Part shown: piece after piece, positions 41,249 through 54,052 of the stretch | Numbering within the stretch: position 1 is the stretch's first letter | How the letters are laid out: each line of letters opens with the position of its first letter | Assembly: GCA_949152475.1 (NCBI GenBank) | Contig: OX424563.1 | Location: 5,491,001 to 5,555,000 of the forward strand | Source of the DNA: Terebella lapidaria | Taxonomy: Eukaryota; Annelida; Polychaeta; Terebellida; Terebellidae | DNA length: 64,000 bases | Reading direction: 5' to 3' | The notes under the pieces: generated by a model | Told to the model about the DNA's origin: nothing | The model's input: only the letters and a program-made list of their open reading frames with translations | The model's database searches: none | Translations under genes and position numbers: made by a program

Positions 41249-44200
41249 TTACTTAGAGTCAGCTTGTAAATTCAGGATCTTTGCAATGGAGGATGTCTTC
41301 TTCAGATCCTGAAATTGGAAGCACATAAGCATGTTGAATATGATGAAAATACTACAAGATACTACAAGCACTGATCTCTTCGTCATTCTTTTATATGAAT
41401 ATTATCATGCTCAATTCAAAATATCAGAACTTTTCAATGAATCATGTCTTCATATTGACTACATTGGGTTTATAATGTATTGTAGCATGGCTTCACCTGA
41501 AGTTGTTTGACAGTTTTCTCATACTGCTTGCGATTGTCGGATTTCTTTTCATCAGTGAAGTAGTCTGTAATTGCAATACGAACCCCAAGGGTCTTCAAGC
41601 TGGAACATGACTCTGAAAAGACAAAACAAATTGTTTAGAGAAAAATACTGATATTATGTTGAAATTATTGTGAACATGAAATGGAAAGTTTCTGATTTCT
41701 ATAATTTAATAATCCCTCAAACATCACAAGGGGAATGATACGATATCGCAACAATAACAAATCGATGAGGCTCACTGGCAAAGTGTTTGATTGCGCCGGG
41801 CGTGACCGCGCAATAGTTGATCTCCAAGGCCTCGAGGTGGCGCAAGCCGGCGTGACACATGGTGACAGACATCGCCTCCGTGAGCTCCGACAGTCTGTGA
41901 AGCTCCAGCACCGCCAGCAGCGAGCAGTTACGTGCTGGGTACACAGGGCGAGTGGTTAGAAGAGCATTATGATCAAGATACAGTGCACAAAATCTACCAT
42001 ACATTGCGGTCACAGCAGATATAAACGGAACAACTAAATGTGCATGTGTCATACCATACAGAGTTACCATACATACCAATAGCCACCAGGCCTTTGATGT
42101 TGATGTGTTTGCCACCAAGTGACAGGATCCTGAGGTCTGGCCAGCACCAGGAGATCATCTGAGCACAGCGGTTGTTGAATCTTTCAGCTCGCTCACTGAC
42201 ATGGACGTATAGATAGGCGCTCAGTCAGCAATTGTCAATTTTCGGAATTTTTTTTTTTTAGGAACATTATGATACAATACTTTATTTTCAAAAACGATAT
42301 ATCATAAAACGTACTACTGATAACTGTGTAACCTTCCATGGATTTTCTGGGTTTTTTTTATTTGGGAAGTGAATAGTCATGCATAGGGCCATGTTGTGTT
42401 TAGAATTTGTTCAATATCAGCCAAATTTCAAAAAGGTATTGTATAAGGTGGCAAGGAATATTAACAGACAGGTCGACACCAAATACACTGCTTGTCACTC
42501 CACAATTTGTGTGTATATCAGACAGAAACCTAGATAAGGTGTAGAAACTTGGATATCAGAAAAATATTGAGACCTATCATACAAGTTTAGAAAATTTTCT
42601 CTAAATTTTGTTAAAAGCTACCCAAACGCGGACACTACACAAAGTCTAATCACAACATGACCTAAATTTATGAGGCACACACATGCACATAAACAGTTGC
42701 CATAGATATCAAGATTGAAATCTCTGATTGTAGAAAGAGAATGTAGAAAATAAGAGAAAGCAACAACAACACCAATGCCCAATATGCCGATAAATCTATC
42801 AATGTCAAAACTAACATTACAGGCTTGTTGATTTACTCTGAGTACCCAGTGAAAAAAAATGAAGCAGGTCACATTTAATAATACAATCAATTTCTCATTA
42901 AAATGAACTGATTTAGAGAAAAAAATCCCCAAAATGAAGAAAATATGATTTTACACCAGATTATGTATGCAGTTTGAAATTTGAAACCAAGCCAATCTTA
43001 AATACTGGTCCAAAAGTTGAATGTCAAAGCCACTATAAAACAAACATATGTTGGTCAATCAGATACTGACACTACATTTCTTCGGAAAGTTTTTTTCCTA
43101 CAAGGGGGAAAAAACAAGGTAAATCAAGTTTAAGTACCGGGCAAACTGCTTCCACTAAGCTAGTTTGTTTATGCTATTAGCACTGTTTTTTCCTACAATA
43201 AATTTCCCGAGAAAACAATTATATTATGTTCATATGTTGCTATAAAGCTGAACTTTTCAGACATGACTGTTCAAACAGATGACTTCCACAGAGTTGTGGA
43301 AGTGCGTCAAGTGAGGTTGCCATGGATACATACTTGGGGTAGAGTGGGGGCACGAGGAGAGTGGTGACGTCACGACAACCCGCCCCCAGTGACCACATGA
43401 CCTCAGGCCCGACCGGATCTGTGTCGCTGATGTACGCAACACGCTCAAGCAGTCGACAGCTACAGCTCGCCAGCCACAGGCACCTGTCATTGTTATACAT
43501 AATGTACATAAATGGTGTGTTATGTTTGGGTTGTTTGGGAGAGTGGCATTCATTTGAATCACATATGATGTATAACATAACCCAGCTGTATACAGTAGAA
43601 TTTATTTGAATTCTTTATTAGAATTTATTTGAATTATTTGTATTTTGGTACTTTAACATGTCATAAGATGTTTTTACACTAGTACTACACTTTGATGTGA
43701 TCACAGAGGCTGTAAGCCCGATACACCTGCAGAAATCTGTGGTGTTGACTGACCTGTCAGTGAGGATGTTGCCACAGTCGACCACCCTCAGCGAGACGAG
43801 CGTGTTACGCGCTGCTTGTAGCAGAACCTCCAGCCCCTCCTCCAGGCAGCCCCTGGGACACAGTCAACAGACACTATTGATGTTATGTGCAATGTCCTTT
43901 TTCATTTTAAATGGCCACTATGGCCCCCATCAAGCTTGAAGGCTATAATTACTGTAAAAATCTACAACATGTAATATGACATGGACATGCTATCACAGAA
44001 CATACCGAGTGTTTTTCTTGTACTCCTCAAAGGTCTCAAATGATTTCTTGGGTCGTGCTCGGAGTTCTGTTGGTCCAGAATTAAAGATGATCAATGCAAC
44101 TATGTCAACTATGACTGCAAGATTTATTTGATATATGTAGGAGAATGCATCTCAACATCAGCTTGTGTCCGTAAATTTACTTCCAAAAACTGAATAACAC

Positions 44201-47200
44201 CCAATTATTATAATGGTTGTCAGTTTTTTTTTTCAATGTACATGTACTAGTAAATGTACTACCAAGATAGATATGAACTTTTAAATCAGTTTAAACACAC
44301 TGATAGCCAACCAAAATACACCCAATTCCTTACTATGCTGTTCTGAATGAATGTACAACAAACTATAACAAACTGGATCACATCTACAAACAGAATGGTG
44401 CCACTCCCATAAACCGATAACACTACAATATATAACCTTCTAGAGTTAGAGACTGTAGCTCTGTGCACCATCCGGCTAGAGTTCGCAGATACTGAAGGCA
44501 GCGTGAATCACATCATGATATAGATCATTTGTCAGGGCCTGGTGCATAAGTGATGTACATGATAACTATACTGATAACATTGCTCTATACTTTAATTAGA
44601 TTCTGGAAAGCCAACAATAGAGGACAAGTGATGTGTATCAGCCAGAGAAAAGCTATACTCACACTAGATGACATTCTGGCCTTGGCGAGTATGACTCTAC
44701 GCCAGAGCCGAGGGTGTCGACTGACGTCACGCCACTCCTTGCACACTAGCGCCATCTGTCCCCGTGTGGGTGTGTCCAGGTACAGGAAGATCAGGAACAG
44801 CACACCTCGCCGCTGTTGTGTCAGGGTGTCAACAGGGGGTGCCGTTGTCTTCCGAAGCAACCCAGACTTGGACGACGGAGCTTTGAGGTGAAAGCATCAG
44901 GGGATTTCCATAAAATATTCCAATGTGAGTGGGGGGCATACATTCTACCGGTACTTAAAAATTTTGCAGTCAGTAAAATGTCTTAATTTGCATAATACAC
45001 TTACTATGAACAGCAGCACTGAGATCAGATTTTCTGGATGGAACTTTCACTGGAGCATAGGTCAACTTCTTCCTAGAAATATAAGCCTCCTGGTCCGACT
45101 CTGAGGTCACAGACAGCGAAGTCAGACTGTCATCGTCAGTCACGGCTGTAAGCTCCGAGTCTGACATGACATCGTCCGACAGACATCCATCTTTTTTGAA
45201 GATTTTCTCCTGCTCTCGCAGCATTTTGAGACGATCCCTCAAGAGGAACTTGTATCTCTGGAGCTCCAGCTTCGTGTCCTTGTTGATGCCGCTGAGGATC
45301 TCCTTGTCAGTGGAGTTGATACTCGATAGACGGGACAGATTCAGCGGTGACGGAACGCCATTAACTGATGACGCAGCAAGCTGGGCTCTATGTGAGGTTT
45401 TCCGACTTGGCTTCGGTCGGAAATTCCGTGTCAGACTGCTGTTTTTAGATGGAAGCGAGGCAGAATCAAAGATCACATCACTGTCTTCTTCCCAGAGAAT
45501 TCCGTCATCATCAACCTTTAAGTCCTGAGGGACTTCCGAGTCCGAGATGTCGCTGGTGATCTCCGGGTCGTCGGAGAACACTATTCCTGTAGGAACACAT
45601 AAAATTCATCACTTTCAAAACTATTAATCTTTCTAAACACATTGCAATTGGAATTTTACAGTTTCATCATCTGAGATACTGTAATCAGTTTTTGGAACAA
45701 ATCGTATAACTCAATAAGTATAGTATGGCTCAGGATGGTCTTGTGTTAACATTGCTAGATGGCACTCACCCTGTTCCCGAAGAATTTCCTGCTCATACAC
45801 TGGCACCACAGTATCAATGGAGTAGTGGGATCCTTCACTTACACTCGACAGCTGCACACAAAACAGCCCTCAATGCTCAATCACGAGCAAAAATTTTCTC
45901 AATGATAAACTGCATTGGTCTTACATCTATGTAGTGTACAAGTACCAAAATATTGATTCTCAATTTCATAGCTAAACTTATTTTCCTTTTTCTCTCACTT
46001 ACCTGAGAGTGTGGCCGGCTGTAGCCGTGTTGTAGCGAACTGTACCCAGACTCGGGCCGATCAAAGTCACGACCTTGACCTTTCAAGCGCTGTATCTGTT
46101 CATGTTTGGGAGCAGAACCATACTTTTGTCTGTACTGTGGCTGTATGGGAAGTTGTGGGTTGTTTGTGGCACCATGGAAAGCATACACGTCTTGTGACTT
46201 GGGGAAAGGCCCCATCGGGAGTTTCCGGACGGGGATTTCCTGTGGTCGCCGCTGGGGCACAAATGGTTCTGGTGGTGACAAAGTTCTGGTGGTTGGTGCT
46301 GACGATGGTTGCCATGGTTGCTGCACTGGTTGCTGCCTATGTAGTCGTTGTGGAGGTGATGAGGGGTGATACTGTTGAGGGTTCGTTCGGGGATTAGAGT
46401 AGGCTGTGTTCATTACAGCTTCTCCAGTCACTGGTCTTCAATAAAAAATATAACTCTCTTTGCAAGTTATTGCAAGTGATTGATATTATTTTGCACCATG
46501 TAATTTCTCAGTTGTCAGAGTTGACTTGTATTTTTGAAGAGAATCAACCACACAGAGAATGTCTGACGTATCTGACAAATGCAATTATCACAATACTCTG
46601 AGTTACATTATTTATGTATATGTACAATATTACACTGACATACCTTTGATTGACTGGCTGTCCACTGAGGGGTGGTCCAGGTCCAGGACCAGGTAAGTTC
46701 CTGACAGGAGCAGTGGGTACCTCAGGGAGCGGCATTCCATTCTGCTTAACAATAGTACAATTATTGTCATCATCTGACATAAAACAGCTTCACAATCAAC
46801 TGTGCTGTGACAAAATATTATCTGCGCTAATAACATTATGAACCTCCATTGCATCCTCTTTCCTAATCTACCACAATAACTGAATAAATGCACAGGATGA
46901 CTGACCCCTGCCATGAAAGAGCGCAGGCCACGAAGTTGTGTCTCAGCATTTTCTGCTCGATCCAGCAAACTGTTAACGAACTGTTCCAGTTTCTCTCGAG
47001 CGCTGATTTCTTTCTGAGTGGCTGAGCTGATGAACTGCTTCAGTGTTGTGATCTCCCTGAAATATGAGTGAGGTATGAAAACATAATAAACATCTGGGTA
47101 TAAACTCAATGCAAGATACCCATAGTCAGTTTGTACACATATATCTTCATGGATTTATTCTTAATTAAACAATTGTAATTTCTCACGAATCAATGATTCT

Positions 47201-48301
47201 TTTTTCACTATTGTTCAATGACAGTAAGTTTTGACCCGTTCAGAACCAAAATTTATTTCATACTTACCTCCAAAGTAAACACTGTTCATTATAGAGGTTA
47301 ACACATGGATATAAACATGGATGGTGGAAACATGTATTTTATAATGTATAAAGACCAAAATCCTTACTTCTGTTTGTCAGTAATGAGTGATTCCTTGTTG
47401 TCTATCTGTCGCCCAAGCTCTCGGAGCGCCGCCCGTTGTTTCTCCGTCTCTTCCGCAGCCTCCTGGATGTCCACCTGCTGTTTGAGTCGCGCTTCTGTCA
47501 GTCGACGCAGCTCTGCCCGAGACTTGTCCAAGTATGTGTCCTTGACCTTGAATTAGGGGATTACGGGTTGGTGGGGGTCGGGGGTCAGTAAAAATTGAAC
47601 CTCTTAGTGATGAAGTAACAGTATTGGGTTTGGCAAACGGATAAGGAGAACATTCACAAGTTTTTCGTGTTCCCTGTTGTCCTGGTAGAAGTTAAAGGGG
47701 AGAATAGTCATAGTGATCAGAATAATGAGAACAGGCACTGAGATGTGTGCATATTTTCATAAGTTCAACTAAAGATGCAGTTATGACTCCAGACCATGAA
47801 ATAATTTACCTGTAGTTCCTCCTTGAGTTTGTTGATGAGCGAGTGTTGGTCGGCCGTTACTTTCTCTGCGGTCTCTCGCAGGCTCTCGATCTGGCCGCGA
47901 GCGCTCTGGATGACGTTACACATCTCGTACTGACGCTGGCGAGCGCTGTGGATCTCGCTGTTTAACACACGCAGCTCGTCCTGGGACTTGGTGTGGCGGT
48001 GGAGGATCTGGTGCCGTAGCTCCATCTCCTTGGCGCGATTCAGCTGCCGCTCCAGCTCCAATGTGTCCTTGCTGTAGTGCGAGTTTTTGCCGGAGGCACG
48101 CGTCGCGGGGGTTTTAGAGGTGTAGCCCATCGTGCGGTAAAGCGATTCATCAAAGTTTTCCTCGTCCGTGTCCCGAGTCGGCTGGTGCAGATGGACAATG
48201 TCTAAGTGGTCTCGGAGATTCTGAACTGCTGAGAAACTCCGAGAACATTTCGGACAGCGGTAAATGAAGTCCTCAAGATCATCAGAACTTTCCTTAAACA
48301 T
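41249..48301 (-). CDS. FBXO41: F-box only protein 41 orthologue (FBXO41), 16 coding exons
   Basis: Sixteen exons with GT-AG borders join without a frame break into 1017 codons: 48301-47810, 47546-47368, 47056-46906, 46741-46644, 46435-46003, 45851-45770, 45586-45005, 44880-44663, 44491-44437, 44066-44006, 43852-43754, 43483-43334, 42195-42077, 41934-41776, 41612-41497, 41308-41249. The N-terminus has a C2H2-like finger (Cys16, Cys19, His32, His37), then coiled coils (about 85-275), a Pro/Gln-rich linker, an F-box ('VLFLIFLYLDTPTRGQMALV', about 698-735) and leucine-rich repeats to the end. 'LWLASCSCR..TDPVGPEVMWSLGAGC' matches vertebrate FBXO41 almost residue for residue. It is a predicted SCF ubiquitin-ligase adaptor, neuronal in mammals. 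The human protein is 875 residues; the extra length is in the linker. Confidence 0.94.
46739..46746 (-). promoter_or_regulatory. Tandem NAGNAG splice acceptor at FBXO41 exon 4
   Basis: On the minus strand the acceptor reads AAGCAG, so splicing after either AG adds or omits one Gln without shifting the frame. Confidence 0.6.
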
Positions 48302-50240
48302 CGTGAGAGCCTGAGGACGTCAATGTCTCACCACACATGACTCTACAAACAGTAAATAGAACACATATCTAGTACTTGAGTGGAAAAATTGGTGGCAACC
48401 TGAAATGTTGAAAATTCATAAACAAGCACTTAACTACTCAGATTAGAGGTACAGCATGTAGGCATCAAAATGTGTATCTGTGCATGCATAAAACATAACA
48501 CTATTTACCCCAACTCAATGAGATGCAGTCTTTATCCAGTGTCATTTGAAGAACAAATACATGTGTAGGTGTTCACATCCGACTTTTTTTTGTTATACAG
48601 CCCGTAGATACATCGCAAAATATATTTGTATCATAGTACCAGCCGCACAGGTAAAAATTACGAATACCTGTAATCATGAGCTGGTTAGATTTTGCTTATT
48701 TATATTACACCACTTCTAATTGTTCAGCACATGTACTTGTTAACTGGTAACACATCATCATTGTATCACTTTCAAATAGTAGGGGTATTGATCACGATAA
48801 TACTACATGTGTAGTAACTGATGACTACTAATCTTTAAGTGATATTGGAAATGCAATATTCTCACGACATGATTTGAAACATCATTATTATCAACCTGAT
48901 AAATTTATGGCTTCTTGTGGGTATGTCAGTCAGTTATTATATATAACAGTAGAATAGCAACAACATCTCATCAATCAAGCTCAATTATTTCACAAAAATC
49001 TAGTTGATAACTTGCTGAGACTGTCCTGTACACTTTGATAGCATCAAGGTACTAGAGTCAAGGTGTATTAGTAAAGCCTCTAGCACCTGTGGTGTAAACT
49101 TTGATAAGGTCAAGGTAAGTAGGGTACGAAGGATGGTGTGGTCATATCTGGAACATTTTGCTCAGTTCTAGAAAATTTCCCACAGCAAAATTATACATGA
49201 AATACGAAGGTGTGATATTGTTGTGTCATTGAAGATCAATCATTCTACAAATTATTAAATACTCAAGTTCTATCATGAAATGTATCTTCTTGTAATGATT
49301 GGCATATTCATTGAAAGTCAAAATCTTCGGCAACAACAACGGAGTAGAAATGCACAATGTCTTGAACCTGATATTAAGTATTTGAAAGAAACTGAAACAA
49401 CTGATGATTGATAGATTTTATTAACTGTGGAATATTAATAGTGTTCACATTGGTGGATTGTCACAGTAAGTAACATATACATGATCGTGATGATCGGCGA
49501 ATAACAACAAATATGCCACTCCATGCGTATTGCATAACATAATAATAAAGTAGAAATTTCAAATAACACCATGCATATAATTGATACATCTTAGAAATAA
49601 CTTTTAATCGAATATGTCATACATGTAATAATATTTTTCATTCAACACACAAGAGTGATTGAACAGCCACATACAGATAAGTGTCATAACTAAATCTACC
49701 TGACACATATAAACAGAAATATGTTAGTAACGTTACAATTCTGCAGGTCCCATCAAGAACCCATTGCATTTGCACAGACAATTCCCGCAGCATCATGATC
49801 AACCACAAAATATACAATAGACAATATTTATTTCAATACTGTGCCGTGGTGTGATTATGTGAATATAATTTGTACAAAACAATATACTATCAGTTATCAA
49901 GGGCTCAAGACTCGAATACATCGTGATATCTGCCTTATTACTACATACATGTACATGTCATTCACAAGCAATACTGCAGTTAGACTGACATTTGGGGAGT
50001 ACAGCATAACAGGCAGACAAGAGGGTGAAACGAACTCTGATATCGAAGGGCAAGTGATAATGAATGGTGATGCATTGGTCACAGACAGAAACAACATATA
50101 TATATATATATATAAACACCATCCAATACGAATTGTCTCGGAAGTTTACTCATGTAATTAAAATGCAAGCAACTATGGTACCCAGAATCCTCTGGCTGTA
50201 TCCCCCACAACAGAGACCTTTTGAAAGCCTTAGAATAGTA
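48302..50240. other. FBXO41 5' flank and intergenic DNA
   Basis: AT-rich with no recognised gene. An (AT)n run lies at about 50097-50115. Confidence 0.5.
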
Positions 50241-50244
50241 CATT

Positions 50245-50395
50245 CTTCTCATCAATGCAGTCGGTTTAGTGGGTTTTCACCAGGTTCTCTGGTTTCCTCC
50301 CACACTAATGACCACCCTTACGCCAAGATCTGAGCCAATAAGAGATGTTAATATAAGCTCATGCTTGTTCAATTGTTGTAAAATAAATGAAGTTT
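50245..50395 (+). repeat. SINE-like tail
   Basis: A GTGGGTTTTCACCAGG.. CTCTGGTTTCCTCCCACA stretch resembles the conserved central domain of SINEs common in molluscs and other marine animals. It is followed by a short tail ending near AAATAAATG. No tRNA-like head was confirmed. Confidence 0.45.
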
Positions 50396-50599
50396 GAAAT
50401 TTTTCAATAGTATGGCCAAGGCTGTACAGTTACCGGTAGACTAGATCGAATCATCATATTTATCATATTGGGATAACAAAACCTGAAAGCTATAGAACCA
50501 ATCTATACTTCTCTTGAGAACTGATCTAAATATCAATGCACTAAGATATCATCACATTAGGAGCAGTAAGACAGCAGCCAGAGGTAGTTCAATCTGACG

Positions 50600-52828
50600 T
50601 TACGAGCCGACAGTGCTGGTCGGGTTCAGAGCCTCATTGACTTGCTTCAGAAGGAACTGTTTGTCAACCTCAACCAAACTCAACTTCTCTTTGAGCAGCT
50701 GGACTACCTTCTTGCTGCCCGAAGTTTTGGCGTTGTAGTAGTAAATACAGAGCACCAAGACGACCAATATGATTACATAGAAGACCCAAGATGTCACGAA
50801 ATAAAGAATACGTTGAACAATCAGTGGCAGGGTTGTTATGGCATCACTGACACTGTTGAACATGATGAAGTCAGGGCGACTGTGGATTCGGAATGGACTA
50901 CAGCTGTACGATGGAGGAATTTTTCCAATGGAATAAGCTATCGCCAGAGCCGACAGTGTGAAAGAGACCATGAGTATGAGCATGAAGAAGTTATTAGATT
51001 TAGAGGCTCTGTAAGGGCGACTTGGGGGGAGTTGGTTCTTCAATAGTGACAGTTTCTTGCAGTAGAAACAAATGATCAGTTTAGCAAACGTTATGAAGGG
51101 AATGAGTGGACTGTAAAACCCACCCCACCATGATAGTGTCTGGGTATATACAATGTTCAGAACGTTGACTGGTAAATCAAACTCCTGATGGAAAAACTCC
51201 AGCTGCGGAACTTTGCTGACGATTGCCTGTCTCGGGAACTCAACTATAAACGTGGTTCCGAGCAGCACAAGCAAGTCAAGGATGACAAGCTTGTACAGTT
51301 CTTGTCCGACGTACGTCTCCCAGCAAACAATGCTGCCACAATATCCACACACGTGTCTGTCCTTCCCAGGGCAGGTTATCAAGTCCAGTAGAGTTATAGC
51401 TAACACAACCAGTGAAGCTAATCGCAGCAATACCGTTCGTACTATAGTAATTTTCAGTTCCAGTCCTGGAGCATACTTCTCCAAAATTACAATCTTTTGA
51501 AACACGAATGGGAAGACCAGGTTGAGGAATGTCAATGTTATTGATGGTAAGAATTCAATACCCAGCTTCATAATATCACTAGTCTCATTGTCAATTTTCC
51601 CCTCCAGTTCTGGTTTCCAGACTTGGACAGTGAAGTAAATGAGGGCAGCGCATCCTGCAAGAATAGCGACCGTCACCAGATTCATCAAAAGACGCAGCGT
51701 GTAGATCATCAACTTCCGCCCAGAACTCATCCTACGCCACTTTTCCTGTCGCTTTTTTGTTTTCAGCTCCCGTACTATTTCCTGAAAGAGACTACTGTGT
51801 TTGTATCGTGCTGCCTTCTCCTCACTCAGCGTATGATCCCAGCCACAGAAAACAAGCGATGATGACTTGTAGAAACGATTTCCCTTGGTGATCAGTTGAT
51901 CTCGTACTCCTTTCGCCGTGTATCTTACCATGAACAGTAGTGTCAGTGCCAGGTATACTCCAGTGACAAGTATGTAGGCGAGAGGCATGTTATAACTGGA
52001 ATGCCAGTCCTTATAAATGAATGTTTTATTAAAGTAAAATCCCATAAACAGGTAAGTATCTTCCATGTATCCAGTCCCCTGGAAGAAGTCAATAATACGG
52101 GATCCCGCGTCCTTGTCCGTGTTCTGTCGTATCGCCATGGTGTAGTTGTCTGTACACTCTATTGCCTTTGCCTGAACTGGAGACAAGATACCTTCTTTAT
52201 TGCCTGCATAAATGGACTCATTGAAGTGTGATGGTTGCATGAATGCTTGTGGCAGAACAATGGTTGCTAAGATAAACACGAATGACAGGACGTTTAGCAG
52301 GACAAGCCACTTGAGAAATTGAAAATATGACACTACAGAAGAACCGAAGTTTCCTTCAATTGTTTTAAACGATCCCTGCCACATGTTGAAGTTACTGAAG
52401 AACTCTTTGATGGTGCGTTTGGTTCTGCTCCATTCTCGGCTTCTCTGGTATTTCCACCTGGTAATTCCCCGCAGTGGAATCCTGCGACCGGCGAGTAGCT
52501 CAGTCCGGGCTTTCCGCTTGGCATCCAGTGACGACGTGATGCTTCTAATCTGTTCTAATCTTTGGAGAGTGTCTGCGTCAACAGTGCCATCACTCGTGGC
52601 TCCGTCCACAGCATCGTAGACTGCAGAGGTGCCCGTGCTGCGCCTCGTGTGTCGGCGTCTCAGCGTGGAACTCTCACGACTAACATGGTCGGACACTGTA
52701 GCTGTGGCGCCCTGCTTGCTCGGCAGCTGGGCCACAATATCAGCCTGAGTGCGATAGTGATACTGAACTGGTTGTTCTTCTGGCCCCTCGTCACCACCGT
52801 CATCATCATGTTCAACAAAAACATCCAT
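50600..52828 (-). CDS. Transmembrane channel-like protein (TMC), copy 1, single coding exon
   Basis: A 742-residue TMC protein. The family signature 'CWETYVGQELYKL' is at 502-514. Hydrophobic segments lie near 171-193, 282-302, 374-400, 424-446, 461-485, 513-530, 568-590, 612-634 and 672-704. The N-terminal 170 residues are polar and probably cytosolic. TMC proteins form ion-channel complexes (TMC1/2 in hair-cell mechanotransduction); this copy looks closer to the TMC5/6/7/8 side, but I cannot place it firmly. The ATG at 52828 is the first in frame; a likely 5' UTR acceptor (CACTATACAG) is six bases upstream. Vertebrate TMC genes have many introns, yet this coding region has none. A neighbour at 57300 is a paralogue sharing a near-identical patch. 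Confidence 0.95.
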   Translation of the reverse strand: MDVFVEHDDDGGDEGPEEQPVQYHYRTQADIVAQLPSKQGATATVSDHVSRESSTLRRRHTRRSTGTSAVYDAVDGATSDGTVDADTLQRLEQIRSITSSLDAKRKARTELLAGRRIPLRGITRWKYQRSREWSRTKRTIKEFFSNFNMWQGSFKTIEGNFGSSVVSYFQFLKWLVLLNVLSFVFILATIVLPQAFMQPSHFNESIYAGNKEGILSPVQAKAIECTDNYTMAIRQNTDKDAGSRIIDFFQGTGYMEDTYLFMGFYFNKTFIYKDWHSSYNMPLAYILVTGVYLALTLLFMVRYTAKGVRDQLITKGNRFYKSSSLVFCGWDHTLSEEKAARYKHSSLFQEIVRELKTKKRQEKWRRMSSGRKLMIYTLRLLMNLVTVAILAGCAALIYFTVQVWKPELEGKIDNETSDIMKLGIEFLPSITLTFLNLVFPFVFQKIVILEKYAPGLELKITIVRTVLLRLASLVVLAITLLDLITCPGKDRHVCGYCGSIVCWETYVGQELYKLVILDLLVLLGTTFIVEFPRQAIVSKVPQLEFFHQEFDLPVNVLNIVYTQTLSWWGGFYSPLIPFITFAKLIICFYCKKLSLLKNQLPPSRPYRASKSNNFFMLILMVSFTLSALAIAYSIGKIPPSYSCSPFRIHSRPDFIMFNSVSDAITTLPLIVQRILYFVTSWVFYVIILVVLVLCIYYYNAKTSGSKKVVQLLKEKLSLVEVDKQFLLKQVNEALNPTSTVGS
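50886..51160 (-). repeat. Near-identical patch shared with TMC copy 2
   Basis: Aligns without gaps to 57589-57863 with only four differences in 275 bases, while flanking coding DNA differs at many synonymous sites. It encodes the segment from 'NVLNIVYTQTLSWWGG' to 'SCSPFRIHSRP'. Confidence 0.92.
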
Positions 52829-52983
52829 CCTGACCTGTATAGTGATGATGTACAATGATCCTTATCTAGACATTTATGATCAGTTGACTTGAGATGTCCA
52901 GTTGAAGTAACAAGTTGACAATCTGAAATAAAGTTGACTGGAATAAGTCACTGTACTCAGGTAATATATACTAGTATCTTGAG

Positions 52984-53974
52984 TCGGCGTCATTCAACTC
53001 TGACCTACTATTTTTTTGCGATAATTTCTTCAATTTTCTGAAATGTCAGCAGCTTTCAATTGCCTTGTATACTAGTAACTTGTTATAAAATTTGGAAGAG
53101 TGTGGACAGTTAGCAAAAAAGTTAGCCTATTTGGCCTGTAGTACATATTGTGTTAAAGGAGGATTTCCTATCATTGTGTATTGGCTTCGATCAATGATTT
53201 TACGGTTAAAACTTCCATAAAGCAAATATATCTCAATGCATTTGAACGGAGAAGACTTTAAGCTTTGTTCACATATGGAATAAGTATATATTTGTTCAGT
53301 ACAAACAAATTGTACTGAGGATATGACATAAAAAACACCGAAAATCTGGAAGTTTTTTCCATTCGGCAGTGCACGGCTGACAGAAACGTCATACATGACG
53401 TAAATTTCTGTGACGTCATTGTTTTGATAGAAGCCTCGACAGGCGGCTCATTTCACTGGAACCAAAGATGCTGGAAGTGCTCCGTTGCCCGAGGCATCAT
53501 CAAAACAATGACGTCATCGTTTTGACTCATTCATTCTCCCCAGTTGGAGGGCGTGGCCTGCTAGTTTAGTTTCTTTTCAATTTTACATTCGATAGTAGTT
53601 TTAAAAATATGATCTCTTCGATTTGAAGTCATCTGAATGAATACTCCATGTGCGTGAAACTCATATGTTACCGAATTGTGTTTGAATTTGATAGGAAGTC
53701 CTCCTTTAAATTTGCCTTGGACCGCAGCCAACCTCCGTAGCATCCATATAGATAACGTTTTCTTATCATAGATCTATTAGATCATTATGTATAGGCCAAA
53801 TGGGCTATCTTTTTTGTTTAGATTCTACTTTCCAATATTTCTGAAATTTTGTATCCAATTAGGAGGCTAAAAGTTGTGGATGCTGTGAAAAAAATTATGC
53901 ATTAATCTTTAGAATTAATCAAATTATCGCGAAAAACCGTCGGGTCAGAGTTGAATGACGCCTCCTTTATACAC
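52984..53974. mobile_element. ~1-kb TIR element upstream of TMC copy 1
   Basis: Inverted ends GGCGTCATTCAACTCTGACC, followed by GCGATAATTT on both sides, with further inverted similarity inside (AAGGAGGA(T/C)TTCCTATCA at about 53157 and, reversed, 53692). An inner palindrome TGACGTCATTGTTTTGAT (53411-53428 and 53499-53516) contains CRE-like TGACGTCA sites. There is no transposase frame and no clear target duplication. Confidence 0.75.
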
Positions 53975-54052
53975 TATTTCGCAAGCCTTTCGAAATATAT
54001 ATACCGGTAGATCTAGCCTATATTAGATTTACATACAATCTATGATGTCTTA

